The notes beneath the pieces were generated by a model. It did not search any database. It was not told where the DNA came from and saw only the letters and a program-made list of their open reading frames with translations. A stretch of DNA of 64,000 nt from positions 1,670,911-1,734,910 of the forward strand of contig OZ034970.1 in NCBI GenBank assembly GCA_964030785.1, in the 5' to 3' direction. Below, piece by piece: positions 10,001-21,300 of the stretch (its first letter is position 1; each line of letters opens with the position of its first letter). Source of the DNA: Siderastrea siderea. Lineage: Eukaryota; Cnidaria; Anthozoa; Scleractinia; Rhizangiidae. The translations under genes were made by a program, and so were the position numbers.

Positions 10001-12019
10001 AATCGATGAAGACGACGAAGTTCATTCCGTCACAGAGTGAAAAGCTTTCTATTCATCAGTTTGATAAACCGATGTGTATATAAAGTCGTCTGTGATTCTC
10101 GTTACCTTTATTGGTCCAGTAGTGGAGATGACATTTGCGTTTCCGTATCGCAGAAAATTTTGCAATGTCCATTCGGCATGTCAGATTTCTTAAAACATCA
10201 CCAGTACTTTTCCCAACGCTTCAAACTCGGGCGAAACCTATTTCGGTGAGCATAATTACATAACTTTCTTGTTTACTTTGACCTGACCTTGGGTTCATGT
10301 TTCTCTGCCGCTGTTAGTGGTCTAAAGTGGGCGGCATGGGCTTTTTAAAATTCCTCTCCCCCAGTCTCCCCTCGTTTTTTTCCCGCTCTTTCGCTCGCTT
10401 TATTTTTCGCTCGTGCTCCACTATCTGAACGCCTGGAACAGGCTATAACCAGTTATGGTGAGATGATTTGTCACTCTAACTTTTTAATCTGTTGACAAAA
10501 TTCTATCGTGTTACTATTCAAATGAATCCTCTTTGGCAGAACTTTTGCACAGAACAATTTATTTCTTAGAATTTTACGAAACGAAATTTGGAATTTTTTG
10601 CTTTGGCCACTTTAGGAGTAAAAGCGTTGAGGGAGGACAAACCATAGTCAGTTTCTGGCGATTTTTCCAAGCAGTAAGGGAAAAACTTGAAAACATCAAC
10701 CAAATTCTTTCAATCTCAAATCTATTACCCTCTTAGCCATCCACAGCCAAACACAGTTAATAGTTTCAGAAAACTGGTCGAGTAATTTTAAACTGAATCA
10801 TTATTTCTGGGTTTCCTTTGATTGCAGTATGTCTTTTAGCTATTTATAAACTGATCAAAAAAATAGATGACAGAGTGTGTTTTAAGACAACAAGTCATCG
10901 CCCGTTATTCGTCTCGGTTTGATGGCAAGAAGGAAAACGCTTCTATTCTTTCCTCCTTCCCTACAACTTTTGCGCTCATTTGTCTCGAGCATCTCCTAAC
11001 GAAAGATCCACTTCGGTTTGAAATCAAATCAGTTGTTAGCAATTCAACTGGCTGCTGTTAAGAGATTGAAAGGCTGTTGATTCAAAAGCTATCAGTACTC
11101 CTGGACGAGCTGAATTGAATTGAAAACAATTCAATTTCATGGTTGTTGTTGGTCTTTTTTTGCTTTTTTCGTTTGTTTTGGCTTACATTTTGTTTCAACT
11201 GAACATAATTCTGATTGTCTCTTACCTCAAAATGGGGAAAACTGGGTGAAAAGGAAGTGCGGTATATGGCGCCAGCAGTGCAATGGTTAGATGTTTGGTA
11301 CGTCAAAAGATAACTTTCCACGATTATGTCCGGATGTGTCTTCCAGGCCTTGGGGTTAAAAGAATTATCACCAAATTCTTATCAATAACGGTTTTTATCG
11401 TTAGGTTTTTGCATTGTTGAATTCGCTTGGTTTTATGGAATCCCTGATATAAATTGGTGACAGATGCATAGATATGAACATACATAAAAACATACAAGTC
11501 ATCAATACAACAACTCACACTGTGACTGATAATTAAAGGTAAGAAAGTACATAATCTGTATCAATAAAAGAGACATTGGTCCTTGTATTGTTGTGTGAGA
11601 GCACTTTTAAGTTCACAAGAAAGGACCTGAGTAGGCGAGGGAGGGTATCTAAGGCTTCACCCCACTATTGTTATAATTACAAACATCACACCATACCATG
11701 ATTGGATGGATGGATGATGGAAATATTAATCGCGATAAATGTGGTCTTGTTTCTACTTGTGTGGGAAAATTGAGAAGAATCGTACCCCTATTAGTTCAAA
11801 ATTAAATAACGCATGCTAGTAATACTGAAATTATCTTTGTTATCGTCAGTACCTTGTGACCAGTAGGCAAAAAAGCTTTATCGCGGCCCCGTTGAAACGT
11901 AAAGGCTCTGTAGAGAAGCTGATTTATGGCGCATTCAGTACTCTCTGAATTTTCTAGGATATTCTGAGTGGAGGTCAATATACCCCGAGTGGTCTTGTCG
12001 AGTTCATATATAGCTTTGT
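6729..12019 (-). CDS. SPRY-domain protein with coiled-coil C-terminus (3' half of gene)
   Basis: Five exons (12,019-11,853; 11,348-11,226; 9,132-8,967; 8,401-8,187; 7,055-6,729) join in one frame with GT-AG borders. The conceptual product has an unassigned upstream segment, a SPRY domain built from three exons (the SFSPSFPHFEV start, LGVVFEN, GTVGYR, IFDAG, GDVIRC, FSINGC, LYPCITF), then about 100 residues of heptad-like Leu/Glu/Lys coiled coil ending in TAA. SPRY is a protein-binding beta-sandwich fold found in TRIM-type ligases, SPSB adaptors and others. The 5' exons were not found, so the partner N-terminal domain and hence the family are unknown. The gene lies downstream of the TRPC-like gene on the same strand, but that gene has its own stop. 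Confidence 0.75.
7982..8112. mobile_element. Short TIR element, 131 bp, 9-bp target duplication
   Basis: The ends CTGCCTCG and GAGGCAG are inverted, and a perfect 9-bp duplication GAGCTTAAA flanks them (7,973-7,981 and 8,113-8,121). The interior (CGCTCGCGATCGCTCATC, GGGGGATATTTTAGTTAATT) recurs in the 276-bp element at 55,233-55,508, which has its own 9-bp duplication. A 9-bp duplication suggests a Mutator-like mobiliser. It sits in the last SPRY-gene intron. Confidence 0.85.
8187..8401 (-). CDS. SPRY gene exon, C-terminal half of SPRY domain
   Basis: 215 bp between acceptor ..CTCATATAG and donor GTAAAA, entering with 2 nt and leaving in phase 0. It encodes GSTATRRGDVIRCTVMFGD..VPVVFSINGCTIVPEG..RPLYPCITFVHKNSVFAK. 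GDVI.C, F.NG and LYP.I are hallmark SPRY strands. Confidence 0.85.
8967..9132 (-). CDS. SPRY gene exon, central SPRY domain
   Basis: 166 bp, acceptor CGATTTTTAG, donor GTATAG, phase 0 in and phase 1 out. It encodes VMILESGESKWLVLGVVFEN..WPGVERGTVGYRTLDSRIFDAG, matching the SPRY pattern of a Gly-rich strand, pG..(G)tVGY and a D..IF.aG turn. It completes the codon with the next exon (G|GC). Confidence 0.85.
9331..10445. mobile_element. 1.1-kb TIR element with 9-bp target duplication, carrying a RecQ fragment
   Basis: The inverted ends begin TAGCCTGTTCCAGGCGTTCA and extend about 100 bp with few differences (left 9,331-9,425, right about 10,350-10,445). The perfect 9-bp duplication TAACCAGTT lies at 9,322-9,330 and 10,446-10,454. 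It is inserted in the SPRY-gene intron between exons 11,226 and 9,132. The interior carries a degraded RecQ-helicase segment (9,670-10,041). Long TIRs with a 9-bp duplication and a captured host-like fragment resemble Pack-MULEs. Confidence 0.85.
9670..10041 (+). pseudogene. RecQ-type DNA helicase fragment, broken
   Basis: Conceptual pieces in shifting frames match the first helicase lobe in order. FLGRGLIAILPTG is the start of the Walker A motif, broken by a frameshift before GKS; SLIFQLFP follows; VVTPLVVIMKDQVEQLQSIG is motif Ia; a diverged SLLSKEWRKE segment follows; and IVAIAIDE..EVHSVTE is a DEVH-like Walker B, stopped where W is expected. At least one frameshift, several stops and an acidic insertion in motif II make it non-functional. 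RecQ helicases unwind DNA 3'-5' in an ATP-dependent way. The fragment is wholly inside the TIR element, so it was moved with it. Confidence 0.75.
11226..11348 (-). CDS. SPRY gene exon, start of SPRY domain
   Basis: The donor is GAG|GTAAGA. The acceptor is most likely the CCCCAAG ending at 11,349 (a second AG nine bases further in also keeps phase 0). It encodes AWKTHPDIIVESYLLTYQ..TAGAIYRTSFSPSFPHFE. The closing S.S...FPHFEV joined to the next exon is a typical SPRY opening strand. The exact 5' border is uncertain. Confidence 0.65.
11853..12019 (-). CDS. SPRY gene exon, unassigned segment before SPRY
   Basis: 167 bp, acceptor TTTTCAGTTGCAG, donor CACAAG|GTACTG, 2-nt entry and phase 0 exit into the next exon. 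It encodes DKAIYELDKTTRGILTST..NILENSES..INQLLYRAF..RGRDKAFLPTGHK, a probably helical segment with no recognised domain. The preceding exon must end in phase 1 and was not identified. Confidence 0.55.
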
Positions 12020-12285
12020 CTGCAACTGAAAATCAAAGTATAACATATTGCTAAAATGTTTTATTCACGATCGTCTGAGCCAGGAGATTATTATTTCAGT
12101 CTTTCAATCCTTCTGCTACTGCTTCTTCTTCTTCTTCCGCTGCTGCTACGGCGGCGGCGACGACGAAGACTAATACTGCTTTTAATTGCAATATATTCTA
12201 CCACTTCTGTTTAAATACTATTTATTCTATATGTCATACTTAAAAAAAGTCATTTCCATCGTCTTTGGATGATTTCTAATTTTGA

Positions 12286-12660
12286 GTGAAACCCAAGATG
12301 GCTGACTACGCCATTTTCGATGACGTCTCAGGCCCCCAGCGGCTCCACTACACACAACATTTACTTCATCTTGTAGAGCACATCATAGGCTATCAAACCG
12401 AAATAAAAGTGTTTTCAAAATATTTTAAGACAAAAAATCCAAGGGAGGTTCATTCAACACCCAACGTCCCACTTGCGGTATGGATACGAGCTTCCTTGAA
12501 CGTCCGAGGGTTACAAGCAAGCTTTCATTGAAGTAACAACTCTCCCTGTTTTTTCCATTCATTTGCAATTGTCCTCTTCTTTTCTGTTCAGTTTTGATTG
12601 ACTCTTCTTCCAACGCCCCCCCCCCCCCCCCCCCCACTCCCTCCAAACATTTCTTGGAGG
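12286..12660. repeat. Degraded MITE-like repeat with poly-C tract
   Basis: It starts near CCAAGATGGCTGAC..GATGACGTC and contains a block ending ACGTCCGAGGGTTAC (about 12,500-12,513), followed by a long poly-C run at 12,617-12,635. The same block order (AAGATGGC, GACGACACAGGCC, poly-C, GGACGTCCGAGGGTTAA) is seen at about 38,950-39,215, so both belong to one family. Confidence 0.5.
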
Positions 12661-13301
12661 TATTTGATGGGCTGTAAGAGGCGATAATACTTTATATTTT
12701 GACTTTCCAGAAAGAGAAGGGCATCCCTACAATCGATGAATTGTACTTACAGGTAGGTGGGAAGGAATCACCGTACTTGAGTGTGTACGTTTCTTGTAAA
12801 AATCTTATTGCAATCCGCAGCTGTAAAAAACAAAACAAAACAAAACTATTAATTTCTTGTTACTGCAATGGGGGTTGTCAATATGTAATAATTCCAAATT
12901 CTGTATTTTAAAGGCGTCCACGAGTCAGTCAGTATAACTTCGTGTGATTGGATATGCGCGCTAGCAAGCCTTCTTGGATCCGCGGTGTTAGCGCGTGACG
13001 ACAGAGGAAAATGCATGTGACGACAGAAGCAAAAAAAAAACAACAACAACAACAACAACAACTTTGCCATTAACCAAAATAGTAAATTGTGCCATATGTA
13101 CCTGTCGACAATAAAAAGGTGCCCAGATTATAAAAAATCAAAAAAGTGAAGTCAAAGACCAACCAACTAACTAACACAACAAAATAAAACATTGACATCA
13201 CGTGAAGCCCTAATACCTTTGTAAAAACTGATTTGAGAAATAACATAGCGATATATTAAACTAAATTACTGAGAAGGGTAAAAGAAGGATGTTTTCCATA
13301 A

Positions 13302-13421
13302 TCATGGCTTTTCAAAGTAGCTATTTGGCGGCTTATTTCGACCGAATGTTACGATTAATAGCTTCTGAGGAAGCAACACTGTCATTTGGGAATCTCTGTA
13401 GGCCTTTGTTTCTTTCACAAA
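13302..13421 (-). CDS. TRPC-like gene, putative last exon
   Basis: The acceptor is TTTTGGCTTTCAG. The phase-0 frame FVKETKAYRDSQMTVLLPQKLL.. ends EKP and TGA at 13,304-13,302. Phase agrees with the preceding exon. It has no domain signature, so an alternative 3' end further downstream remains possible. Confidence 0.55.
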   Translation of the reverse strand, partial: FVKETKAYRDSQMTVLLPQKLLIVTFGRNKPPNSYFEKP

Positions 13422-15259
13422 CTGAAAGCCAAAACTCGACACAAACATGAAAGATAACTTCGACAGCAATTTCGCAAAGAGAAAACTCCAGTCAAGACTA
13501 ATCAATTAAAATACTCTTCACTTTTTTCACACCGGTTAATATCCATTAATGAAGGGCATAAGTTTAAATCACCAATTGCAACTTACCCAAGTTGCCCGTC
13601 TAAGTTTTTGGTTTGCTTCCCCTATAGTGAGAGCTGCTTTCTTCTTTCGAAAACCATAACAACACAAGGCGATAGTAGATATGATATTAAATGGCACTGG
13701 TATGGGGTGATAGTTGCAATACGTCTGAATTGTGACAGCTTTCTGGAATGCCCACTCCTGCTGCGAATTATTCTGAGAAGAGATTTTGGAAAAAAATAGT
13801 AACATTGTACAACATAATTTTGTAAACATCATTTCTAGCACGTTATTTACATCCAGTTTCCCTTCTGGAAACCAGTTTTTTATCCCTAATGAAGCGGTTG
13901 CATTGATTGTACAGTAAAACTATGGCAATGAAACTTGGAGTGTTTATAGTGCTCTCAAAATTATTTCGAAAATGAGATAACAACGACGTAATAGTAGTTA
14001 AGTCATAAATTTCGAATAGGCGGCCATTTTGGAATGCTCTCTTTCTCCAAAACTCCAGACTTCACCTTCAACTTAGTTCCTTTTCTCGGTGAGGGAAATA
14101 AGGCGGGCCAAACCTCCAGAAAACCATCTAAATTCACTTAAAGGTAGTCAAAACTTAGTGGTGTATTTTATAACCTCATGTTGAGCCGATGTAAATTGCT
14201 TTAGTTTCCCTCTGCAATAAGACAACTCCCTAATCTTTTGAGAATTGGCATCTAACACAAAACGTAGAGAGAGCCCTTAGAATCTAGATGTCTGAGGGGC
14301 AAATTTCACAGAAGATTTTAAACTGCAGACAGAGAAACAAAATAAATGGGCCGTAAATCTGCTCACCTGGATTCGCTGGTACGTGTTAGACAGCAACGCA
14401 ATCAGCATGTTAATGAGAAGAATGAGTGCAATGACAAGATACGCAGCAAATAAAACGTAAGCGAGTATTTCTGAAACTGAGTCAACTGATTTAAAGAAAG
14501 CCAAGCCATCTGATAACTGCAGTAAAGACAAGCCAAGCTGAATAAATATCTTCTTCCAACTGAAAAACAAGGAAAAAGAAACAATACCAAAGTGAAAATG
14601 CCTGAAGTGAAGAAAAAAGGACACTAGACAAATAGCGGCGATTTGAATGTCTTTTCCCTTATTGTAGCACCCTTTTTCTTCTGACTTTGTTCCGTGTTTG
14701 TTTTCCAGGCTCGGAAATTTTTTATGCCTGATGTATGAAAATATATTTCAATGATTACTTAGAAAAACAACAGCTATTACCAGCTAAACTTAACACAACT
14801 GATTCTAAAACAAAATGTAATGAAACAAAACAAAATAAAATCACACATCACGAATAAAGTAAAAGTAAACCAGAATTAAGACGAGAAAGAAAATTACTGT
14901 TTGTATAAGGTAATTATACAGCTGATACCAGAATGTCCCTTTAAAAAATTCTTGCTACTACAGAAATCACGTGTTCTAGTTTTTAACTTTCTCGTTTTAA
15001 AATATTTAGATTTTAGGTAAGCGATCGGTATTTATTCATTTTTATTTACTTAAAATAATTTATAAGTAAATTATTTTTAATAATAATTATAGTTAATAAT
15101 AATTTATAATAAATTATTACTAATTTATTATTTGGCATAAGCTAGTGGGCTCCCTGGATTATTATTATTATTGTTATTATTATTATTGCAGAATTCACGA
15201 CTTAATGCTAAAAGCTAAACTAGCTACACAAGGCACATAGCGTAACCTGTGAGCCTTGG

Positions 15260-15313
<54 letters not shown>

Positions 15314-18300
15314 GTTATTAAATTACTAAACATGAACGATAACTTGAAGGATCACCAAACGTTTCTAAACTCACCAAAGTAGTCCAGGTTTGTTGCACAT
15401 TCTGAAAAGAAAAGAAAAACGACGCAAACAGAAAGAAAATCAAGCCTGTTCTCAAAAGAATAAAATAGGCCAGGCTCATAGGTTGCGGGTAGATTTACTT
15501 CAGAGTTATATCGCCATTAAGTCATAGTAAACTAACACTTGGCTTAAACTGTACGTGACCGTATAAAGACTGGGAACCTTTCTCTACATTACAATAGTCT
15601 TTTATTAGCGATTTCAAAGCAATCAATGGCTACGCGTTTCGAGACAACATGGGGAACGACATCTGGAAGGTTAATGATCCCAGAAGACGTTTTATGATGC
15701 CATGACCTAATCATAATTTTAACTATGTAGTACGTCTGCACCAAAAAGATTTAAAGTTATTAAAAATCTCACTAAGCCAGGATGGTTTGCTACTTATTGG
15801 GGAATCGCTACTACCCGCTGGATGGGATGCTAGTATATCGCAGGGCTAACCCCAGCAGTATGTCGCCGGTACCCATTTATACACCTGGGTGGAGAGCCAG
15901 AACATTGTGAGGTAAAGTTTCTTGTCTAAGAAAACAACGCGATGGCAGGGACTGGGCGTCGAACCACCGACTAATCAGTACACCACCGCGCCCCCACAAT
16001 CAAATAATGGAAAAGAAAAGAAAAAGTTGATTGGTTTAATTAGTCAGTTTACAAAGATATGTGGCAACACTGTCACCTTTTGTGATACTCACAAGGAAAA
16101 CAGAACTCATAAAATATGCGTACGGTTTTTAACTTTTAAGTTTTTAAAAAACACTTACGTGTAATTTCCGGTTTCCCCTTCAACCATGGAAGTTTCAGCT
16201 ACAAATACTTTAGTTATTGTGCTTGAAAAAGCCAGAGTGATTACGAGAAAATGCAGCACTACTACATATGCATCTCTGATGATTTTGAACAAGGCGATTT
16301 GAATGGTGCCAACACCTTCAAATATCTCCAAAATTGAACCAAAAGCTCTGACAGTGAGAAGCATCGTGTTAAATCCATATAGATACTCAGCTACCTCCAG
16401 GGTTCGATTATTCTCTACCGAATCTGACTTTATCCACGTGACTATTCTCAGTGGGAATATCGCACAGAAAAAGGTGAAGAGAATGGCGAGGTCAAAAAAG
16501 TTCCAACGATCACTGTAGGGAAAAAACGTGAAGAACGTTGCGTGTTATGACAACTATATAAATCCAATTATTGGTATTTCGCTTTCCAGTGTTCCTTACA
16601 CATGCATGTGTTCAAAACTGTTAAGTGCCGGCCAAAGGAATTCAATATTGTTGTTCACGGCTGAGAACAAAATAAAAAATTCAAAACGATTCAAAGTTTG
16701 ATAGCAATCCAAGTTTTATGACACTCAATCGACACTGAACATCATTCAACAGGGTGACCAAACACGTTCATCAACACGTTGAACGGCGTACTGTTGAATG
16801 GGCGTGTTCAGTTCGTTTGGCTTTAGCCTAACAGGGTTTATATCACAAGCAGAAATATAGGTGACAGCGAAAGCATAAGGATGAAAATTTTCCTGTTCCT
16901 TGTGCTTATTAGTCGCGGTGACTCGTAGTGAAACTCAGTTATGATGTACGGGTGTCTTGGTTGTTCTTATTTTCACACTGCTCGTGCGTGCGTTACTGAG
17001 GTTTACACTACAAGGACCCTTATGCTATGCTTTCGCTTGCGCTTGTGCGGGTGTCGCTTGCGAAAATAATGCCATATGTACCTGAGATAACTCCATAATG
17101 CTTTCCGTTTCATTTTTTTGCCTTCAAAGCGTGCCACATCTACAATCTGCTTAATTTCTATCAAAAGGCGGCCAAAGAGGAACACTAAAATACCCCACTC
17201 TAGCCGGCTGAATGACAGTTGTGAAGGCTCCACACATATTGCAAAGTGCATTCCGAGGAGGGCCAAGAAGCTCAGCGTATTCCGGAGGAAAATAAAGTAG
17301 GGTACCGTAAAATATGCCTTGTATTGCTTGTATATGCCTGTGGACAAGTGTGAATGAAATAAATGAGTAGGAAAAAAGGAACATTTACCTTTGTCTGTGA
17401 GAACAATTTAAGCACAAGGAAATTATAGCCCCAATCACCATGCATGCATAGGCTATCGTAGGTTAATTCCTATCTCGGTAGGTCATCTTTTGTCAAGATT
17501 TGACCAATCAGCGAGCTGCATCTAAGGACACTTCCTGACTTTTTACGGGGATTTTAGGAAAGATGTTTATTCAGTCAGTGACACAGGAGACTCCGGAAAA
17601 AATTCTGAGTTCTCCCAACAAGAGTCGAACCTACGACCTGCTCTACCAACACATTTACATCATTGCGGGGATCTTGTTATCGCAATTGATCGCTGTCACA
17701 CCTGTATTTCCGAATCGCTCGAAGGAGGCATTTTTCCAGGGGGTTTCAACTTGTTCTCGTACTTATCAAAACTTTTAAATGCAATGTCATGCATTGAAGT
17801 ACATAACAAATTATGATTAGCAGCGATTGCCAAGATTATTTACAACTGGGATGGTTTTTTGTTTTTTGTTCAATTTAAAAACAAAGTTCCCTAACAGTAT
17901 AAAAAGATTTTGATGCATTGTATTACCGACACCTAGCTTCATATTTACACCTCAGTGAAAAGAGGCGACCTTATTTCAAATAATATATCTGTAGAAAATC
18001 TTGTACTCGAGCAAACAGAACGAGAAACTACATTTCAATCCAGGTTTCAGGGGCAACAGACTGAGGCTTGATCATCAACTCGACAGAAGTCACAGAAATA
18101 AAGTTGAAACATTTTGACAGTCTATCATCCTCAACAGTTTGTTAACACCCCCCCCCCCCCACCCCACTCCTTCAAGCCAGTGTTCAATACCACAATGCCT
18201 TCAGGTTCCTAATAGTTCAATTTCGAGCTGAAAGCCTGATGACAAGTAATGTCCTTTAGTTTGTGTCAAACTAGGAAGCCTTGTACACAAGGAAGAGACT

Positions 18301-21300
18301 TGAATTGCAAACCAAATAGGGTTCAAATAGTATATATAAATTTGTCTCGGCATAGTAGTCATTTAATGATTTTTTAATCCTAAAAAAAACAACCCAAGAA
18401 GCTTTATATTGTATTCTTTTCTCGTATGTTCGTATGAAACATGCACTTGCGACTTAACCCTATTTTGCCTGGGCTTTTTTGAGTTTCTGAGCCTGAGGGG
18501 GGTACAAAGTTCCCCCCCCCCCCTCCCCATGGATCTCGAAACTTATTCATGCTCTTGTGACGAAACTTGGCACGATTTAAGTACGTCATTAGCTTAACAG
18601 ATTGGGTCTATGACGTGTCGATTATGACGTTTCATGGTGTCACAATGACGTCACAAAGCAGCCATTTTGAATTTTGAACTGCCATCTTGATTCCCGAGCA
18701 TGCAGTCATACAGTTAACAATGACGACATCGAAAAATATATTAATTTGTTCTAAGAAACATACTAAATCAAAACAAGCACAAAAAAGTAAAGGATTATCT
18801 TCTTCTTACAAACGAAGGGGAAAAAAACTGAAAAAAAAAAGACTGAAAAAGGACAGGAAATAGTCAAAGCACCATCTGAGTAGACGGTTGCTGTGGAAAC
18901 GTCAATCATCGTAGACACGTCATTGACACAGGAAAGTTTTCTCTGATAAATTTCAGGAAAAGTCACGAGATTTGGTGATTATTTGCATGTTCAGCCGTTT
19001 AAAAGTTATAATTCGTTAAAGTCAGCGCAGGCACAATGTGCCCCCCCCCCCCCCCCTGGCTAAATAGGGTTAATAGTCTTCCGTTAACATCTCAGGGGCC
19101 GGGAGAGCCACCAGTAAATATGTTGTCAAGTCCTCGGAGACCCAATCATTGGGGAAAGCTTAATACAGGAAGGCTTAATGGAAACGTTTAAAGAAAAGGT
19201 CTCTTCTAAAGAAATAAAGACCACTTAACAAGTTAACTTAGTGGTAGAAGTGTAGCTACTGACTCACTTGTCGACTTGAACTCTGAGATACCTTCATGGT
19301 AGAGAGCTAGTTTATGGATGAAAGAAAACAATCACGTACAAAGTATTATGCGTACACTGATTGAAACTCGTTGGTATCTTTTGTCAGTGTGGAGACGTTT
19401 GTGAACAACCAGAAAACGTCTTTCATCTACTAAAACTTAATGGAGGCTAAAAGAGCTAAATAAATGTAAAATAGCAACGCTGTTTAGGTAAAATATCAAA
19501 AGAAAAATGTGGTCCAGCTTGCTTGATATTTCATTAGGCAAGTCAGAGCATTGCACCGGTATTGCAAGGGCGTGGGTTCGAGTCCCGTCCAAGCCTGCGT
19601 TTTCTTTGCAGCCGGTTACGTTGCCGACTTCACGGCGTTGGTCATTCATATGATCAGTCTAGAAAGTGTACTTATAAGCTATGTTAATCTTAGTTCCGAG
19701 ATGTTCCAAGTACTAGACCAAAATTCACCTCTTCTAGCGTTGAAAATACGTCAGAACAAACAGTGTCACCCCACCGTAATGACTCTCTTTAGTTTCATGA
19801 GTTAGGTCCTTATAATACCTAAGCTTCTTATTCAAGTAACTAGCTTGTAACGAGCTAGCAAAGGATGTTACCAACAGGATTCTTATAACAAAAGCGCTCA
19901 ACTAACTTAAAATAGGTATTGCTTTCGTGAAGATGATACACAAATTGCTGAGATTTTGTTTCCTTCCAGTAAGCCCAAACCTAACCAGAACTGTCAGTTT
20001 TTCTGCAACTGTCCGGTTAAATCTGAGCGAAAAGCTTCGAAATTGCTCAGTTTAGCTGGTTTTTTACCTGACTACAAATGTGAATTTAGCTCACTAACGT
20101 AGAAGTAAAAGTACTTATACTTACATGTGGACTTGAACACTACTTCTGACCTAAAAACTGTTTTATTGATTAAAAAAAAGTTATCATAAGTAGGTTAATT
20201 ATGATCGTCTGGAGAGTGAAGCCATGAAAGGACCTTGCTACTGACAGGGATTGACGTTTCGATAATCTGTGCGGGAGTCATCATCAATGTCAAAGTAAAT
20301 CCAAATTCAGTTTATGGTATTTAGTCATTGGTTATTAACTTATTCATCGATTACGTCGCGAGTTTATAGATTGTTTGTCAGTTGAGCCAGTTGGTGTAAT
20401 ACTGGCTGGCCATGCAGCGCTACAAAGATCTCGGACTTGTTACGCCACCCAGATCTCCATAGTGCTTTTGACTGGTTGAATCAAATGTCACTCGCAACGC
20501 AGCCATAGAAAAAATTCTCTAACGTTTTAGCTCAACACTATCAAACAATATCTTAACCAAATACGCGGTTTGAAAGCTAACAGAGCGAAGATCCTACAAA
20601 CGGAATTTGACGTCAGTGTCAAAAAAATCTTGCCTTGTTCACTCTTTAGTGAAGCTTACTATTAACCTACGTAAGACATTTTTCAACTTTGGTTCGATCC
20701 CAACACTCACGTATAGACGATTTTTTCTGCTCTTTAATTCAACTAGCTTCTTAGATTAATATGCCATTCGAAGGCTGAGAGAGCGTAGATTGCTATTCTA
20801 AGCAATTCCTGGTATAAGTTTTGACTTACTTGGAAAAGTGGCTGACTTTTCGAGGTTCCGCCTTAGACGCCTTGGACGCCATAGAAGTGCCACTATCCAC
20901 CCTGGTTAAATAAGGAAGCGAAAGTATACTAAGGAAAAAAAGGTTAAATGTAAACAAGAGACTTTTATTGTTAAATAACTGTCACGTCGTAATTTCGTAA
21001 AAACGAAAACCCAAGAGGTTGCTTAAGAGAGACTTTTAGTAAGAAACCAGCGTTCGGCAGCAAGAAGTTGAAAAATCGACTTTTTTCTTCTGTCAAAATT
21101 TGGTGCCTTCTAAGATGCGCCCAAGAGACTAGCATGGATAACCCAAGCCAGTTTCAAGGTATGATTTAGATCAATGTTTAAGCTGTCTATTGAAAGAGGG
21201 TTGAGACTATTCGGAGTTCTGGGACATGTTTAATTATTCCACAGAAATTGGCTTCCAAATCAATGTTTATTGTAGTGATTTTCAAGATTTAATTCCTGTG

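Noticed and set aside
12713..12754. Plus-strand mini-exon KEKGIPTIDELYLQ between a CTTTCCAG acceptor and CAG|GTAGGT
   Set aside because: The splice signals are good and the frame is clean, but no other plus-strand exon is nearby to join it, so it is kept only as a note.
20200..20330. Penelope- or LINE-type terminus (GACGTTTCGATAATCTGTGC..GTCATCATCA)
   Set aside because: The motif resembles retroelement ends I associate with Penelope-like elements, but no coding region or second copy was seen, so no call is made.
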